DNA of 5,236 bases, from the NCBI GenBank assembly GCA_030146295.1, contig JASLCD010000405.1:1-5236 (forward strand), read 5' to 3'. How positions within the stretch are numbered: position 1 is the first letter of the stretch; each line of letters opens with the position of its first letter. Under the pieces are notes generated by a model. The model had not been told where the DNA came from, did not search any database, and saw only the letters and a program-made list of their open reading frames with translations. Shown one piece after another: positions 1 to 5,236 of this stretch. The stretch is from Chryseobacterium sp. Its GTDB lineage: Bacteria; Bacteroidota; Bacteroidia; Flavobacteriales; Weeksellaceae. The position numbers and the translations under genes were made by a program.

Positions 1-1726
1 TTAAATCGATCGCATAGCCGTCATTTAAAACCGGCTTTGTATAGCTTTCAGAAACAGCCAGTTCAGACAATCCGGAAGCCACATCAAGCTGAGCAATGAT
101 ATGGGAGTTCCCTTGAATCTGATCCATATAAACCATCGTTTCTGCACATAAGTTTCTGTACAGCGAAGTTTCCAGCACTCCTATTTTTTCTTCGGCACCC
201 AGAATCTGGCTTTCGTACTCCTTCAATTCTTCGGTAATATATCTTTCAGCATTCACCAGGGTCTGCTTTCTTACCCAATCATCCGGAACTTTGTCTTTAT
301 GGGTATTTCGAACTTCAATATAGTATCCGAAAACGTTATTAAAATCAATTTTAAGGCTTGTAATACCTGTTCTTTCAATCTCTCTCTGGCACATCTCATC
401 CAGGAATCCACGTCCTTTGTTCTGTAGATTTCTCAATCTGTCCAGCTCTTCAGAAACCCCTTCTTTAATAACATTTCCTTTGGCAATGCTTACCGGAAGT
501 TCTTCATTAAGATGATTCTGCAGGAACTTAATCAATTCATCAAGGTCAAACAAAGGTTCCAGCCACGCCAGCACCTCTGGATGAGAATGCAGCAATGCTT
601 TGATTGTATGGATATTGATTAAACTTTGGCGAAGATATCCCAGTTCTTTGGGTGAAATTTTCTCTGCAGCCAGTTTACCCATTAATCGGTCAAGATCTGA
701 AATAGACTTCAGAAGCTGGCAGATTTCATATTTAAGAGGATCATTTTCGTTCAAAAAATCAATAAGAGAAAGCCTTCTCATGATCTCATCCACAGATTTT
801 AAAGGAAGAATGATTCTTCTTCTCAGCAACCTTCCTCCCATTGGGGTTGAAGTCTTATCAATAATATCCAACAGCGATTTCCCCTGTGGGTTGCTTGGAT
901 AAACAATTTCCAGGTTTCTAAGGGTAAAATTATCCATCATCAGATAATCTTCCTGTGGAATGATCTGAAGTTTTGTAATATGAGCCAGCAGATTATGATG
1001 GGTATCTTCTACCAGATAGGCAAAAATAGCTCCTGCTGCGGTAATGGCCAACGGAAAATTCTCTACCCCAAATCCTTTTAAAGAATTGGTTTTAAAATGA
1101 TTGGTTAATTTTTCGTAGGCAAAATTGTATTGAAAAGCCCAGTCTTCCAGTTTAAAAGCATTTTTATTCTTAATCTGCTCGGGAATCTGTACACTTCTCT
1201 GGTAAATAATCTCACTGGGATCAAAAGTATTGACAATATGCAGCAGCTTCTCCAGGTTTCCTTCACTTACCAGAAATTCTCCTGTAGAAATGTCTACCAA
1301 GGCAATACCATATTTCTCTTTTTCTTTGTGTAAAGAAAGCAGAAAGTTATTCTTCTTTGAATTCAGAACCTGATCATTGAAGGTAACTCCGGGCGTAACC
1401 AATTCGGTAACTCCTCTTTTTACAATTCCTTTCACCATTTTAGGGTCTTCCAGCTGATCACAGATCGCCACCCTCATTCCTGCTCTTACCAGTTTGGGAA
1501 GATAAGAATCTATAGAGTGGTGCGGAAATCCTGCCAGCTCCACACTTCCTTCCCCATTATTTCTTTTGGTAAGAACAATACCAAGGATCTGGGATGTTTT
1601 CACGGCATCCTGCCCAAAAGTTTCATAAAAGTCCCCTACCCTGAAAAGTAAAAGCGCATCCGGGTATTTACCCTTGATGGTATTGTACTGCGTCATTAAT
1701 GGGGTTTCCTTTTTCGATTTTGCCAT
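1..1726 (-). CDS. mutS: DNA mismatch repair protein MutS, N-terminal 575 residues (gene continues past the left edge)
   Basis: MutS binds mismatches and small loops in newly replicated DNA and, with MutL, starts repair. The frame is open from an ATG at 1726 down to base 2 with no stop, giving 575 codons. Near the N terminus is the mismatch-reading motif GDFYETF (residues 31-37); Phe33 and Glu35 match the Phe-X-Glu that stacks on and contacts the mispaired base in known MutS proteins. The connector domain follows at about 120-260. The lever/core domain starts near 265 (MDNFTLRNLEI, then STPMGGRLLRRR at 293-304). The clamp region carries FGYYIEVRNTH (466-476) and RKQTLVNAERYITEEL (486-501). The visible part ends at PVLNDGYAIDL, just before the Walker ATPase domain, which must lie outside the window, as family members are about 850-870 residues. 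The start is well placed: MAKSKKETPLMTQY is a typical MutS beginning, and a promoter box lies 17 bases upstream. It is transcribed away from the acetyltransferase gene. I see no frameshift. MutS2 is unlikely because it lacks the N-terminal mismatch domain. Confidence 0.97.
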   Translation of the reverse strand, partial: MAKSKKETPLMTQYNTIKGKYPDALLLFRVGDFYETFGQDAVKTSQILGIVLTKRNNGEGSVELAGFPHHSIDSYLPKLVRAGMRVAICDQLEDPKMVKGIVKRGVTELVTPGVTFNDQVLNSKKNNFLLSLHKEKEKYGIALVDISTGEFLVSEGNLEKLLHIVNTFDPSEIIYQRSVQIPEQIKNKNAFKLEDWAFQYNFAYEKLTNHFKTNSLKGFGVENFPLAITAAGAIFAYLVEDTHHNLLAHITKLQIIPQEDYLMMDNFTLRNLEIVYPSNPQGKSLLDIIDKTSTPMGGRLLRRRIILPLKSVDEIMRRLSLIDFLNENDPLKYEICQLLKSISDLDRLMGKLAAEKISPKELGYLRQSLINIHTIKALLHSHPEVLAWLEPLFDLDELIKFLQNHLNEELPVSIAKGNVIKEGVSEELDRLRNLQNKGRGFLDEMCQREIERTGITSLKIDFNNVFGYYIEVRNTHKDKVPDDWVRKQTLVNAERYITEELKEYESQILGAEEKIGVLETSLYRNLCAETMVYMDQIQGNSHIIAQLDVASGLSELAVSESYTKPVLNDGYAIDL

Positions 1727-1742
1727 AGTAAAAAATGAGCCC

Positions 1743-1750
1743 CAAATTTA
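1743..1750 (-). promoter_or_regulatory. Putative -7 promoter box of mutS
   Basis: Read on the minus strand this is TAAATTTG, an exact match to the Bacteroidetes -7 consensus TAnnTTTG. It lies 16 bases before the mutS ATG, which would give a very short leader of about ten bases. No TTG is found 17-23 bases further upstream, so the -33 half is missing or degenerate. No Shine-Dalgarno sequence is visible, as is usual in this phylum. Confidence 0.5.
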
Positions 1751-1775
1751 GAAAAATAAATTCAGGGTAAGAGAA

Positions 1776-1805
1776 TTGTTTAGAGGTTAATCTTCTATAC
1801 TTTTC
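1776..1805 (+). promoter_or_regulatory. Putative promoter of the GNAT acetyltransferase gene
   Basis: TTG at 1776-1778 is followed after 19 bases by TACTTTTC at 1798-1805, which differs from TAnnTTTG only in the last base. The spacing is within the normal 17-23 range, and the leader to the ATG at 1851 would be about 40 bases. A weaker alternative box, TACTTTCA, lies at 1824-1831. The consensus is short and the region AT-rich, so chance matches are possible. Confidence 0.35.
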
Positions 1806-1850
1806 TTTATCAGTAATTAATCGTACTTTCACCATCAAATCACATCATTC

Positions 1851-2381
1851 ATGGAATTTCCTGTTTTAGAAACTGAAAGGCTTATTTTACGTCAGCTTAC
1901 ACTTAATGATACCCAAGATCTGTTCGAGTATTTTTCTCTGGATGAAGTCATGGAATATTATGATCTGGAGACCTTCAAAACAGAAGAAGATTCCCGGCGT
2001 ATTATTCAGCACTTTAACAGTGAATTTGAAAAAGGAAAAGGATTCAGATGGGCACTGGAATTGAAATCTGAAAATAAAGTGATCGGCACTTGTGGCTACC
2101 ACAACTGGTACAGAGAACATCTCAGAGCAGAGATCGGCTATGAGCTCAACCCAAAATTCTGGCAGCAATCCTATATGAAAGAGGCCATCCTCCCTATTCT
2201 TACCTTTGGTTTTGAAACCATGAGACTGCATCGTGTGGATGCCTTCATTGATCCTTCCAATATTTCTTCCGAAAAATTATTATCTTCTTTAAATTTCAGT
2301 AAAGAAGGTACTTTAAAAGATTATTTTTTCGAAAAAGGAAAATTTGTTGATGCAACCATCTTCGGGCTTATTAATAAATAA
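1851..2381 (+). CDS. GNAT family N-acetyltransferase, RimJ/RimL type
   Basis: The 176-residue product is a cytoplasmic acetyl-CoA-dependent N-acetyltransferase. The family includes RimJ and RimL, which acetylate the N termini of ribosomal proteins, but many members of this shape act on small amines or antibiotics, so the substrate cannot be named. Family landmarks appear in order: LETERLILRQL (6-16), the typical first strand; WALELKSENKVIGTCGYHNW (67-86), the central strands; RAEIGYELNPKFW (92-104); the helix that holds the CoA pyrophosphate (105-120); and DPSNISSEKLLSSLNFSKEG (134-153), where Asn137 and Ser140 fit the usual N-x-x-S pattern. The end (FVDATIFGLI) is also typical, and the length is normal. 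The CoA loop reads WQQSYMKEA where relatives usually have WGKGYxxEA, so a conserved glycine is replaced by Ser107. The ATG at 1851 is the obvious start, since the family motif begins six residues later. The gene is divergent from mutS, convergent with the cupin gene and probably monocistronic. Confidence 0.9.
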   Translation: MEFPVLETERLILRQLTLNDTQDLFEYFSLDEVMEYYDLETFKTEEDSRRIIQHFNSEFEKGKGFRWALELKSENKVIGTCGYHNWYREHLRAEIGYELNPKFWQQSYMKEAILPILTFGFETMRLHRVDAFIDPSNISSEKLLSSLNFSKEGTLKDYFFEKGKFVDATIFGLINK

Positions 2382-2404
2382 ACCCAAAATCTAACATTAA
2401 GATG

Positions 2405-2412
2405 CAAAGGTA
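2405..2412 (-). promoter_or_regulatory. Leftward -7-like box in the convergent spacer
   Basis: The minus strand reads TACCTTTG, a perfect TAnnTTTG match, in the 183-base gap between the 3' ends of the acetyltransferase and cupin genes (2382-2564). It points into the end of the acetyltransferase gene and would give an antisense transcript. No TTG is found 17-23 bases upstream and no coding frame follows, so activity is doubtful. The rest of the gap holds no supported gene and no clear hairpin terminator for either flanking gene. Confidence 0.2.
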
Positions 2413-2564
2413 ATTGCTATCATCTCTTCTTATTTTCGTTTACAAGGCTGTATCACTTGGCAATGGGCAAAATTTCTTCACTGATTGCAATGCCTTTTAC
2501 GAACCTTTATCAGCAGATATCCCTAAACTTGTTTACTGCGTTAAAATGGTCAGGTGTATACTAT

Positions 2565-3440
2565 TTATTTTTCTGAAAGGTGTTTTTCCAAAGCCTCTGA
2601 ACTTTTCTTGTAAGCCCATTTCTGCTTGTAATCTACCCATTTGGCTTTGAAAAGTTTACGCATCAGTTTATCCGTGTACCTCATAATGAAGACATGATAC
2701 AGCATATTGGCAAATACATTAGGCTTGTTGGGAAGCGCTCTTAGTGAGAGAGAAAAGCCCGGTTCCAGATATCTGTTGAAGTGCCAGAAAGCTCCTGGAA
2801 TAAAGAGAGCATCTCCATGCTCCATAAAAATTTCGTATCCTTTGGCATATTGTAAAGCCGGGAACTTTTCATAATCAGGATTTTCATAATCTACCTCATA
2901 GATCGTATGAACTGATAAAGGAACTTTATATAAAAACGCTGACTGTTTCTGATCAAACAGCAGGATTCTTTTTTTTCCTTCGAAATGAATATGCATAAAA
3001 TCTCCAAGATCTACATCATAATGCATTAAAACATGGGCTTCACTTCCTCCGAAAAATAGCGTTGGAAGCCTTTTAAAAAACTTCATACCCAAATCAGGAT
3101 ATGTAAAGTTTTTCAGCAGTTCAGGAAGTCTGTCTGTAATGATATAGAAAAAGATACGAAGATCTGAAGGGTTCCTTTTTATGGTATCAATATACTCCTT
3201 CATTTTCATGTGAGCCACCGGAGCATCAGAGCTTTTGGCAGCATCTGCAGGCTTGTTGTCATACAGCGGAACGTCCTGATCTCCTGCCTTTTCCCGGATA
3301 TAGGCCAGATTCCATTTGTCGAAAGCATCCCATCTGCTGGCAAAATTCTTGATGAGAAGAGGTTTCTGCTTTTTAAAATAGTTCTTCTGAAAATCTTCCT
3401 TACTGATATCATTTACAATATCTACGTTTTCGAGGATCAT
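2565..3440 (-). CDS. Cupin-like (JmjC / cupin_8) protein, putative 2-oxoglutarate/Fe(II) hydroxylase
   Basis: The 291-residue product resembles the cupin_8 group of JmjC-fold oxygenases, which use Fe(II), O2 and 2-oxoglutarate to hydroxylate protein or small-molecule targets. An N-terminal segment (about 1-45) with QKPLLIKNFASRWDAFDKW is typical of these proteins. The iron site is visible as HYD (His140, Asp142) after TLFFGGSEAHVLM, with the distal His220 in GDALFIPGAFWH (209-220). A lysine in EGKKRILLF (Lys156 or Lys157) is the likely 2-oxoglutarate anchor. All three metal ligands are present, so activity is plausible; the substrate is unknown. The last 50 residues are basic and helical. There is no signal peptide or membrane segment, so it should be cytoplasmic. 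The frame extends upstream to a TTG at 3491, but that TTG appears to be the -33 promoter element, so I chose the ATG at 3440, which begins MILENVDIV. The gene is divergent from the bestrophin gene and convergent with the acetyltransferase gene. Confidence 0.86.
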   Translation of the reverse strand: MILENVDIVNDISKEDFQKNYFKKQKPLLIKNFASRWDAFDKWNLAYIREKAGDQDVPLYDNKPADAAKSSDAPVAHMKMKEYIDTIKRNPSDLRIFFYIITDRLPELLKNFTYPDLGMKFFKRLPTLFFGGSEAHVLMHYDVDLGDFMHIHFEGKKRILLFDQKQSAFLYKVPLSVHTIYEVDYENPDYEKFPALQYAKGYEIFMEHGDALFIPGAFWHFNRYLEPGFSLSLRALPNKPNVFANMLYHVFIMRYTDKLMRKLFKAKWVDYKQKWAYKKSSEALEKHLSEK

Positions 3441-3462
3441 GTATTTTGTATTTAATGCGAAA

Positions 3463-3491
3463 TAAAAATAGTGTTTTTTTGAAACTTGCAA
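3463..3491 (-). promoter_or_regulatory. Putative promoter of the cupin-like gene
   Basis: On the minus strand TTG (3491-3489) is followed after 18 bases by TATTTTTA (3470-3463), one mismatch from TAnnTTTG. Transcription would start near 3457, leaving a leader of roughly 17 bases before the ATG at 3440. This argues against any start upstream of that ATG. The surroundings are A/T-rich, which lowers specificity. Confidence 0.42.
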
Positions 3492-3510
3492 AAATTTTAA
3501 GAAGAGTCTG

Positions 3511-3546
3511 TCCGGGATTAGATTTCACCCGTTTTCATCACCCGGA
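3511..3546. repeat. Inverted repeat TCCGGG/CCCGGA in the divergent promoter region
   Basis: TCCGGG (3511-3516) and its exact reverse complement CCCGGA (3541-3546) are separated by 24 bases. A further CACCCG (3527-3531 with its leading A) lies between them and repeats the right arm in direct orientation. These GC-rich words stand out in an AT-rich region. The right arm lies about where the -33 element of the bestrophin promoter would be. It may be an operator serving the cupin gene, the bestrophin gene or both; six-base arms could also arise by chance. Confidence 0.3.
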
Positions 3547-3562
3547 ACTAAACGAAAAAAAT

Positions 3563-3570
3563 TATATTTG
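3563..3570 (+). promoter_or_regulatory. Putative -7 promoter box of the bestrophin gene
   Basis: TATATTTG is an exact TAnnTTTG match and ends 17 bases before the ATG at 3588, giving a leader of about ten bases. No TTG lies 17-23 bases upstream; CCCGGA of the inverted repeat sits there instead. The last G of the box is the first base of the upstream in-frame GTG, so that GTG cannot be a transcribed start codon if this promoter is used. Confidence 0.5.
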
Positions 3571-3587
3571 TGGTAATAAGTGAATTT

Positions 3588-4466
3588 ATGAGAGTCTACA
3601 ATACCAAACATTTCCTTAAAATCCTTTTCAGTTTACACAAAAGCGATACCCTGAAAATTCTTTTTCCAAGTATGCTTCTTGTAGGATTATACTCCTGGGG
3701 AATTCAGTATCTGGAAGTGGAATATCTGCATCTTACCTCAAAATCAGGAATCAGCAACGTAGGAATGATTCATTCTCTACTGGGATTCGTACTTTCTCTT
3801 TTATTGGTTTTCAGGACAAATACGGCTTATGACAGATGGTGGGAAGGCCGGAAGTTATGGGGAAAACTGGTCAATGACACGAGAAATTTTGCGATAAAAA
3901 TCAATACTATTCTGGGGGATAACCGTCAGGATGCAGAACAGATTGCAAGATATTTAAAGTTTTTTCCTCATTTTTTAGCCAAGCACCTTTCCAAAGAATC
4001 GACAAGGCTTGCACTGGATGAAGACTATTCTGAAATTGAAAATTCATTAAAAAACCACGGTCCGAGTGAAATGGTTATTCTGTTAACCCATAAGCTGAAT
4101 CAATTAAAAAAAGAAGGTAAAATTTCAGAAATTGAAATGCTGTATCTGGATACTCAGCTTTCAGGATTTCTGGATGTATGCGGGGGCTGTGAAAGAATCA
4201 AAAATACGCCGATTCCTTATTCATACTCTTCATTCATCAAGAAATTTATTATTCTGTATGTTTTTGCTTTACCCATTGCCTATGTGATTACCATCGGGTT
4301 ATTCATGATTCCTCTTACTGTTTTTGTATATTATGTACTGATGAGTCTTGAGCTTATTGCGGAAGAAATTGAAGACCCGTTCAACAATGATGAAAATGAT
4401 ATTCCCATGGAAACTCTTGCACAGAACATTGAAAAAAATGTACATCAGATAATGGAAAAAAAATAA
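3588..4466 (+). CDS. Bestrophin-family inner-membrane ion channel (YneE-like)
   Basis: The 292-residue product belongs to the bacterial bestrophin family (formerly UPF0187). Family members form pentameric channels; the structurally solved Klebsiella homologue conducts cations, whereas animal bestrophins are chloride channels, so selectivity here is not predictable. Four hydrophobic segments are visible at about 23-42, 57-75, 217-239 and 240-257. Between the second and third is a long soluble helical region. The strongest signature is FRTNTAYDRWWEGRKLWG (75-92), directly after TM2, which lines the pore neck. CERIKNTPIP (201-210) precedes TM3, and EIEDPFNNDENDIP (260-273) follows TM4, corresponding to the conserved cytosolic D-P-F region. 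Length is normal for bacterial members. The frame extends six codons upstream to a GTG at 3570, but that codon overlaps the -7 box, so the ATG at 3588 is preferred. The gene is divergent from the cupin gene. The methyltransferase follows on the same strand but has its own promoter. The eight-T run at 4481-4488 after the stop has no convincing hairpin before it. Confidence 0.94.
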   Translation: MRVYNTKHFLKILFSLHKSDTLKILFPSMLLVGLYSWGIQYLEVEYLHLTSKSGISNVGMIHSLLGFVLSLLLVFRTNTAYDRWWEGRKLWGKLVNDTRNFAIKINTILGDNRQDAEQIARYLKFFPHFLAKHLSKESTRLALDEDYSEIENSLKNHGPSEMVILLTHKLNQLKKEGKISEIEMLYLDTQLSGFLDVCGGCERIKNTPIPYSYSSFIKKFIILYVFALPIAYVITIGLFMIPLTVFVYYVLMSLELIAEEIEDPFNNDENDIPMETLAQNIEKNVHQIMEKK

Positions 4467-4501
4467 ATTCCGGTCCAGACGTTTTTTTTCGTTCTAACTT
4501 T

Positions 4502-4531
4502 TTGACCCCCAAAAACTATTTACTATTTTTG
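4502..4531 (+). promoter_or_regulatory. Promoter of the SpoU-family methyltransferase gene
   Basis: TTG (4502-4504), a 19-base gap, then TATTTTTG (4524-4531), an exact TAnnTTTG match. This is the best complete promoter in the window. Transcription would begin near 4537, leaving a leader of about 45 bases before the ATG at 4583. The TTG is also the first codon of the longest reading frame, which makes that start very unlikely. Confidence 0.6.
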
Positions 4532-4582
4532 AATGAAGATACCGGAAAATATCCCCGCCTTTTCAAAATTGTAAAGGCTGGA

Positions 4583-5155
4583 ATGGGTAAAAACGGAAAA
4601 AATAATCTCACAAATAACATACAATTGGTACAGAAACTAAAACTGGAAGAGCTTAACAGAATAGATGTAGAAACATTTAAAAAGGTTGAAAAAATTCCGT
4701 TGGTCATCATTTTAGATAATATCAGAAGTATGCACAATGTAGGTGCAGCTTTCAGAACGGCAGATGCCTTTTTAATTGAAAAAATCATTCTTTGCGGAAT
4801 TACACCGCAGCCGCCCCATCGTGAGATCCATAAAGCAGCGCTGGGCGCTACCGAAAGTGTAGACTGGTCTCATGAAGCTGATACGAATACTGCGATTGCT
4901 GATTTTAAAAGCAAAGGGTATGAAATCATCGGAATTGAGCAGACTACCGGCAGCCAGCTTATTACGGATTTTACAATTGACAGATCAAAAAAATATGCAT
5001 TGATTTTAGGAAATGAAGTAGAAGGAATCAGTGATGAAGTGCTTCCTAATATTGATGTATTTTTAGAGATTCCCCAGCTTGGAACCAAACATTCTCTTAA
5101 TGTAAGCGTATGTGCCGGAATTGTGATGTGGGAATTTGCAAAAGCATTAAAATAA
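4583..5155 (+). CDS. SpoU/TrmH-family RNA 2'-O-ribose methyltransferase
   Basis: The 190-residue product is predicted to transfer a methyl group from S-adenosylmethionine to a ribose 2'-OH in tRNA or rRNA. All three SPOUT motifs are present: motif 1 LDNIRSMHNVGAAFRTADAF (44-63) with Asn52 and the catalytic-type Arg58; motif 2 LILGNEVEGIS (140-150) with Asn144 and Glu145; and motif 3 IPQLGTKHSLNVSVCAGIVMWE (163-184, with Ser171, Leu172, Asn173). Motifs 2 and 3 form the knot that binds the cofactor. There is no N-terminal substrate-binding domain of the RlmB type, only about 38 residues before the catalytic domain, so it is a short form. Whether the target is tRNA or rRNA cannot be told. The start is uncertain. 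The frame opens at a TTG at 4502, but that is the -33 element; the ATG at 4583 is the first in-frame start inside the transcript. A TTG at 4625 (before VQKLKLEEL) is a possible alternative, because residues 1-14 are low in complexity and rich in Asn and Lys. Confidence 0.9.
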   Translation: MGKNGKNNLTNNIQLVQKLKLEELNRIDVETFKKVEKIPLVIILDNIRSMHNVGAAFRTADAFLIEKIILCGITPQPPHREIHKAALGATESVDWSHEADTNTAIADFKSKGYEIIGIEQTTGSQLITDFTIDRSKKYALILGNEVEGISDEVLPNIDVFLEIPQLGTKHSLNVSVCAGIVMWEFAKALK

Positions 5156-5191
5156 AAAAACTGCATATGTCCTTAGTAGACAGTGCAGTTT
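5154..5191 (-). terminator. Rho-independent terminator reading leftward
   Basis: AAACTGCA (5158-5165) pairs perfectly with TGCAGTTT (5184-5191). After a small bulge, TGTC (5168-5171) pairs with GACA (5179-5182), leaving a seven-base loop. On the minus strand the stem runs into seven Ts (5160-5154) followed by more T-rich sequence. On the plus strand only three Ts follow, so it suits leftward transcripts better, though it may also stop the methyltransferase transcript, whose stop codon overlaps its left end. Confidence 0.7.
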
Positions 5192-5227
5192 GAAATAAAT
5201 CTAATAAAAAGTAAAAATGAAAGGCGA

Positions 5228-5235
5228 CAAAGGTA
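5228..5235 (-). promoter_or_regulatory. Leftward -7-like promoter box at the right edge
   Basis: On the minus strand this reads TACCTTTG, an exact TAnnTTTG match followed by TC. Any -33 TTG would lie beyond the window, so the promoter cannot be confirmed. If active, transcription would begin near 5222 and run into the terminator at 5154-5191. The box could equally lie by chance inside a gene to the right. Confidence 0.3.
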
Positions 5236-5236
5236 C

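Noticed and set aside
600..1333. Plus-strand frames of 100 and 67 codons at 600-902 and 1130-1333
   Set aside because: They lie entirely opposite mutS, whose frame is open throughout with conserved motifs, and have no family features of their own.
1887..2231. A 114-codon minus-strand frame inside the acetyltransferase gene
   Set aside because: It is the reverse complement of a clear GNAT coding sequence and shows no recognisable domain.
2463..2576. A 37-codon plus-strand frame from ATG (MGKISSLIAMPF...)
   Set aside because: The residue mix looks protein-like, but there is no promoter, no recognisable family and its end overlaps the cupin stop codon. Chance frames of this length are common.
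2414..2650. A 78-codon plus-strand frame starting with TTG in the convergent spacer
   Set aside because: It starts with TTG, has no promoter or family resemblance, and its last third is antisense to the well-supported end of the cupin gene.
3206..3455. Frames on both strands within the first part of the cupin gene
   Set aside because: They overlap the conserved N-terminal part of the cupin-like protein and have no independent support.
4467..4501. Possible terminator after the bestrophin gene at the eight-T run (4481-4488)
   Set aside because: The preceding bases give at best a three-base stem (GTC/GAC) with a two-base loop, which cannot form a stable hairpin.
4533..4574. A 13-codon upstream frame (MKIPENIPAFSKL) before the methyltransferase, as a possible leader peptide
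   Set aside because: Its ATG lies only two bases after the -7 box, so it probably precedes the transcription start. It shows no run of regulatory codons and no attenuator hairpin.
4516..5166. Two minus-strand frames opposite the methyltransferase
   Set aside because: They are antisense to all three SPOUT motifs and carry no signal of their own.
5217..5236. A frame starting ATG AAA GGC GAC at the right edge, possibly the start of a plus-strand gene
   Set aside because: Only six full codons are visible and no promoter of the right orientation precedes it, so it cannot be supported.

Overview
The window looks like an ordinary chromosomal segment of a Flavobacteriia bacterium, most likely Chryseobacterium or a close relative in the Weeksellaceae. 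The evidence is AT-rich DNA, the lack of clear Shine-Dalgarno sequences, several Bacteroidetes-type promoter boxes (TTG, then a 17-23 base gap, then TAnnTTTG), and the flavour of the proteins. The genus is an inference; no marker gene settles it.

Layout from left to right: (1) the first 575 codons of mutS on the minus strand, running off the left edge just before its ATPase domain; (2) a 124-base divergent promoter region; (3) a RimJ/RimL-type GNAT acetyltransferase on the plus strand; (4) a 183-base convergent spacer with no supported gene; (5) a JmjC/cupin_8-type putative 2-oxoglutarate/Fe(II) oxygenase on the minus strand; (6) a 147-base divergent promoter region with a CCGGG/CCCGG inverted repeat; (7) a bestrophin-family membrane channel on the plus strand; (8) a SpoU/TrmH-family RNA 2'-O-methyltransferase on the plus strand with its own promoter; (9) a hairpin terminator reading leftward, and at the extreme right edge a leftward promoter box.

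The genes do not form a pathway. Most are single transcription units with their own promoters. The most useful result is about gene starts. For the cupin protein, the bestrophin and the methyltransferase, the longest possible reading frame begins with TTG or GTG, and that codon lies inside a promoter element. The real starts are therefore downstream ATGs (at 3440, 3588 and 4583). The most unusual structure is at the right end, where a leftward promoter box and a leftward terminator lie about 70 bases apart with no reading frame between them, which could be a small RNA. I found no convincing sign of a mobile element, CRISPR array, defence island or new multi-gene system.
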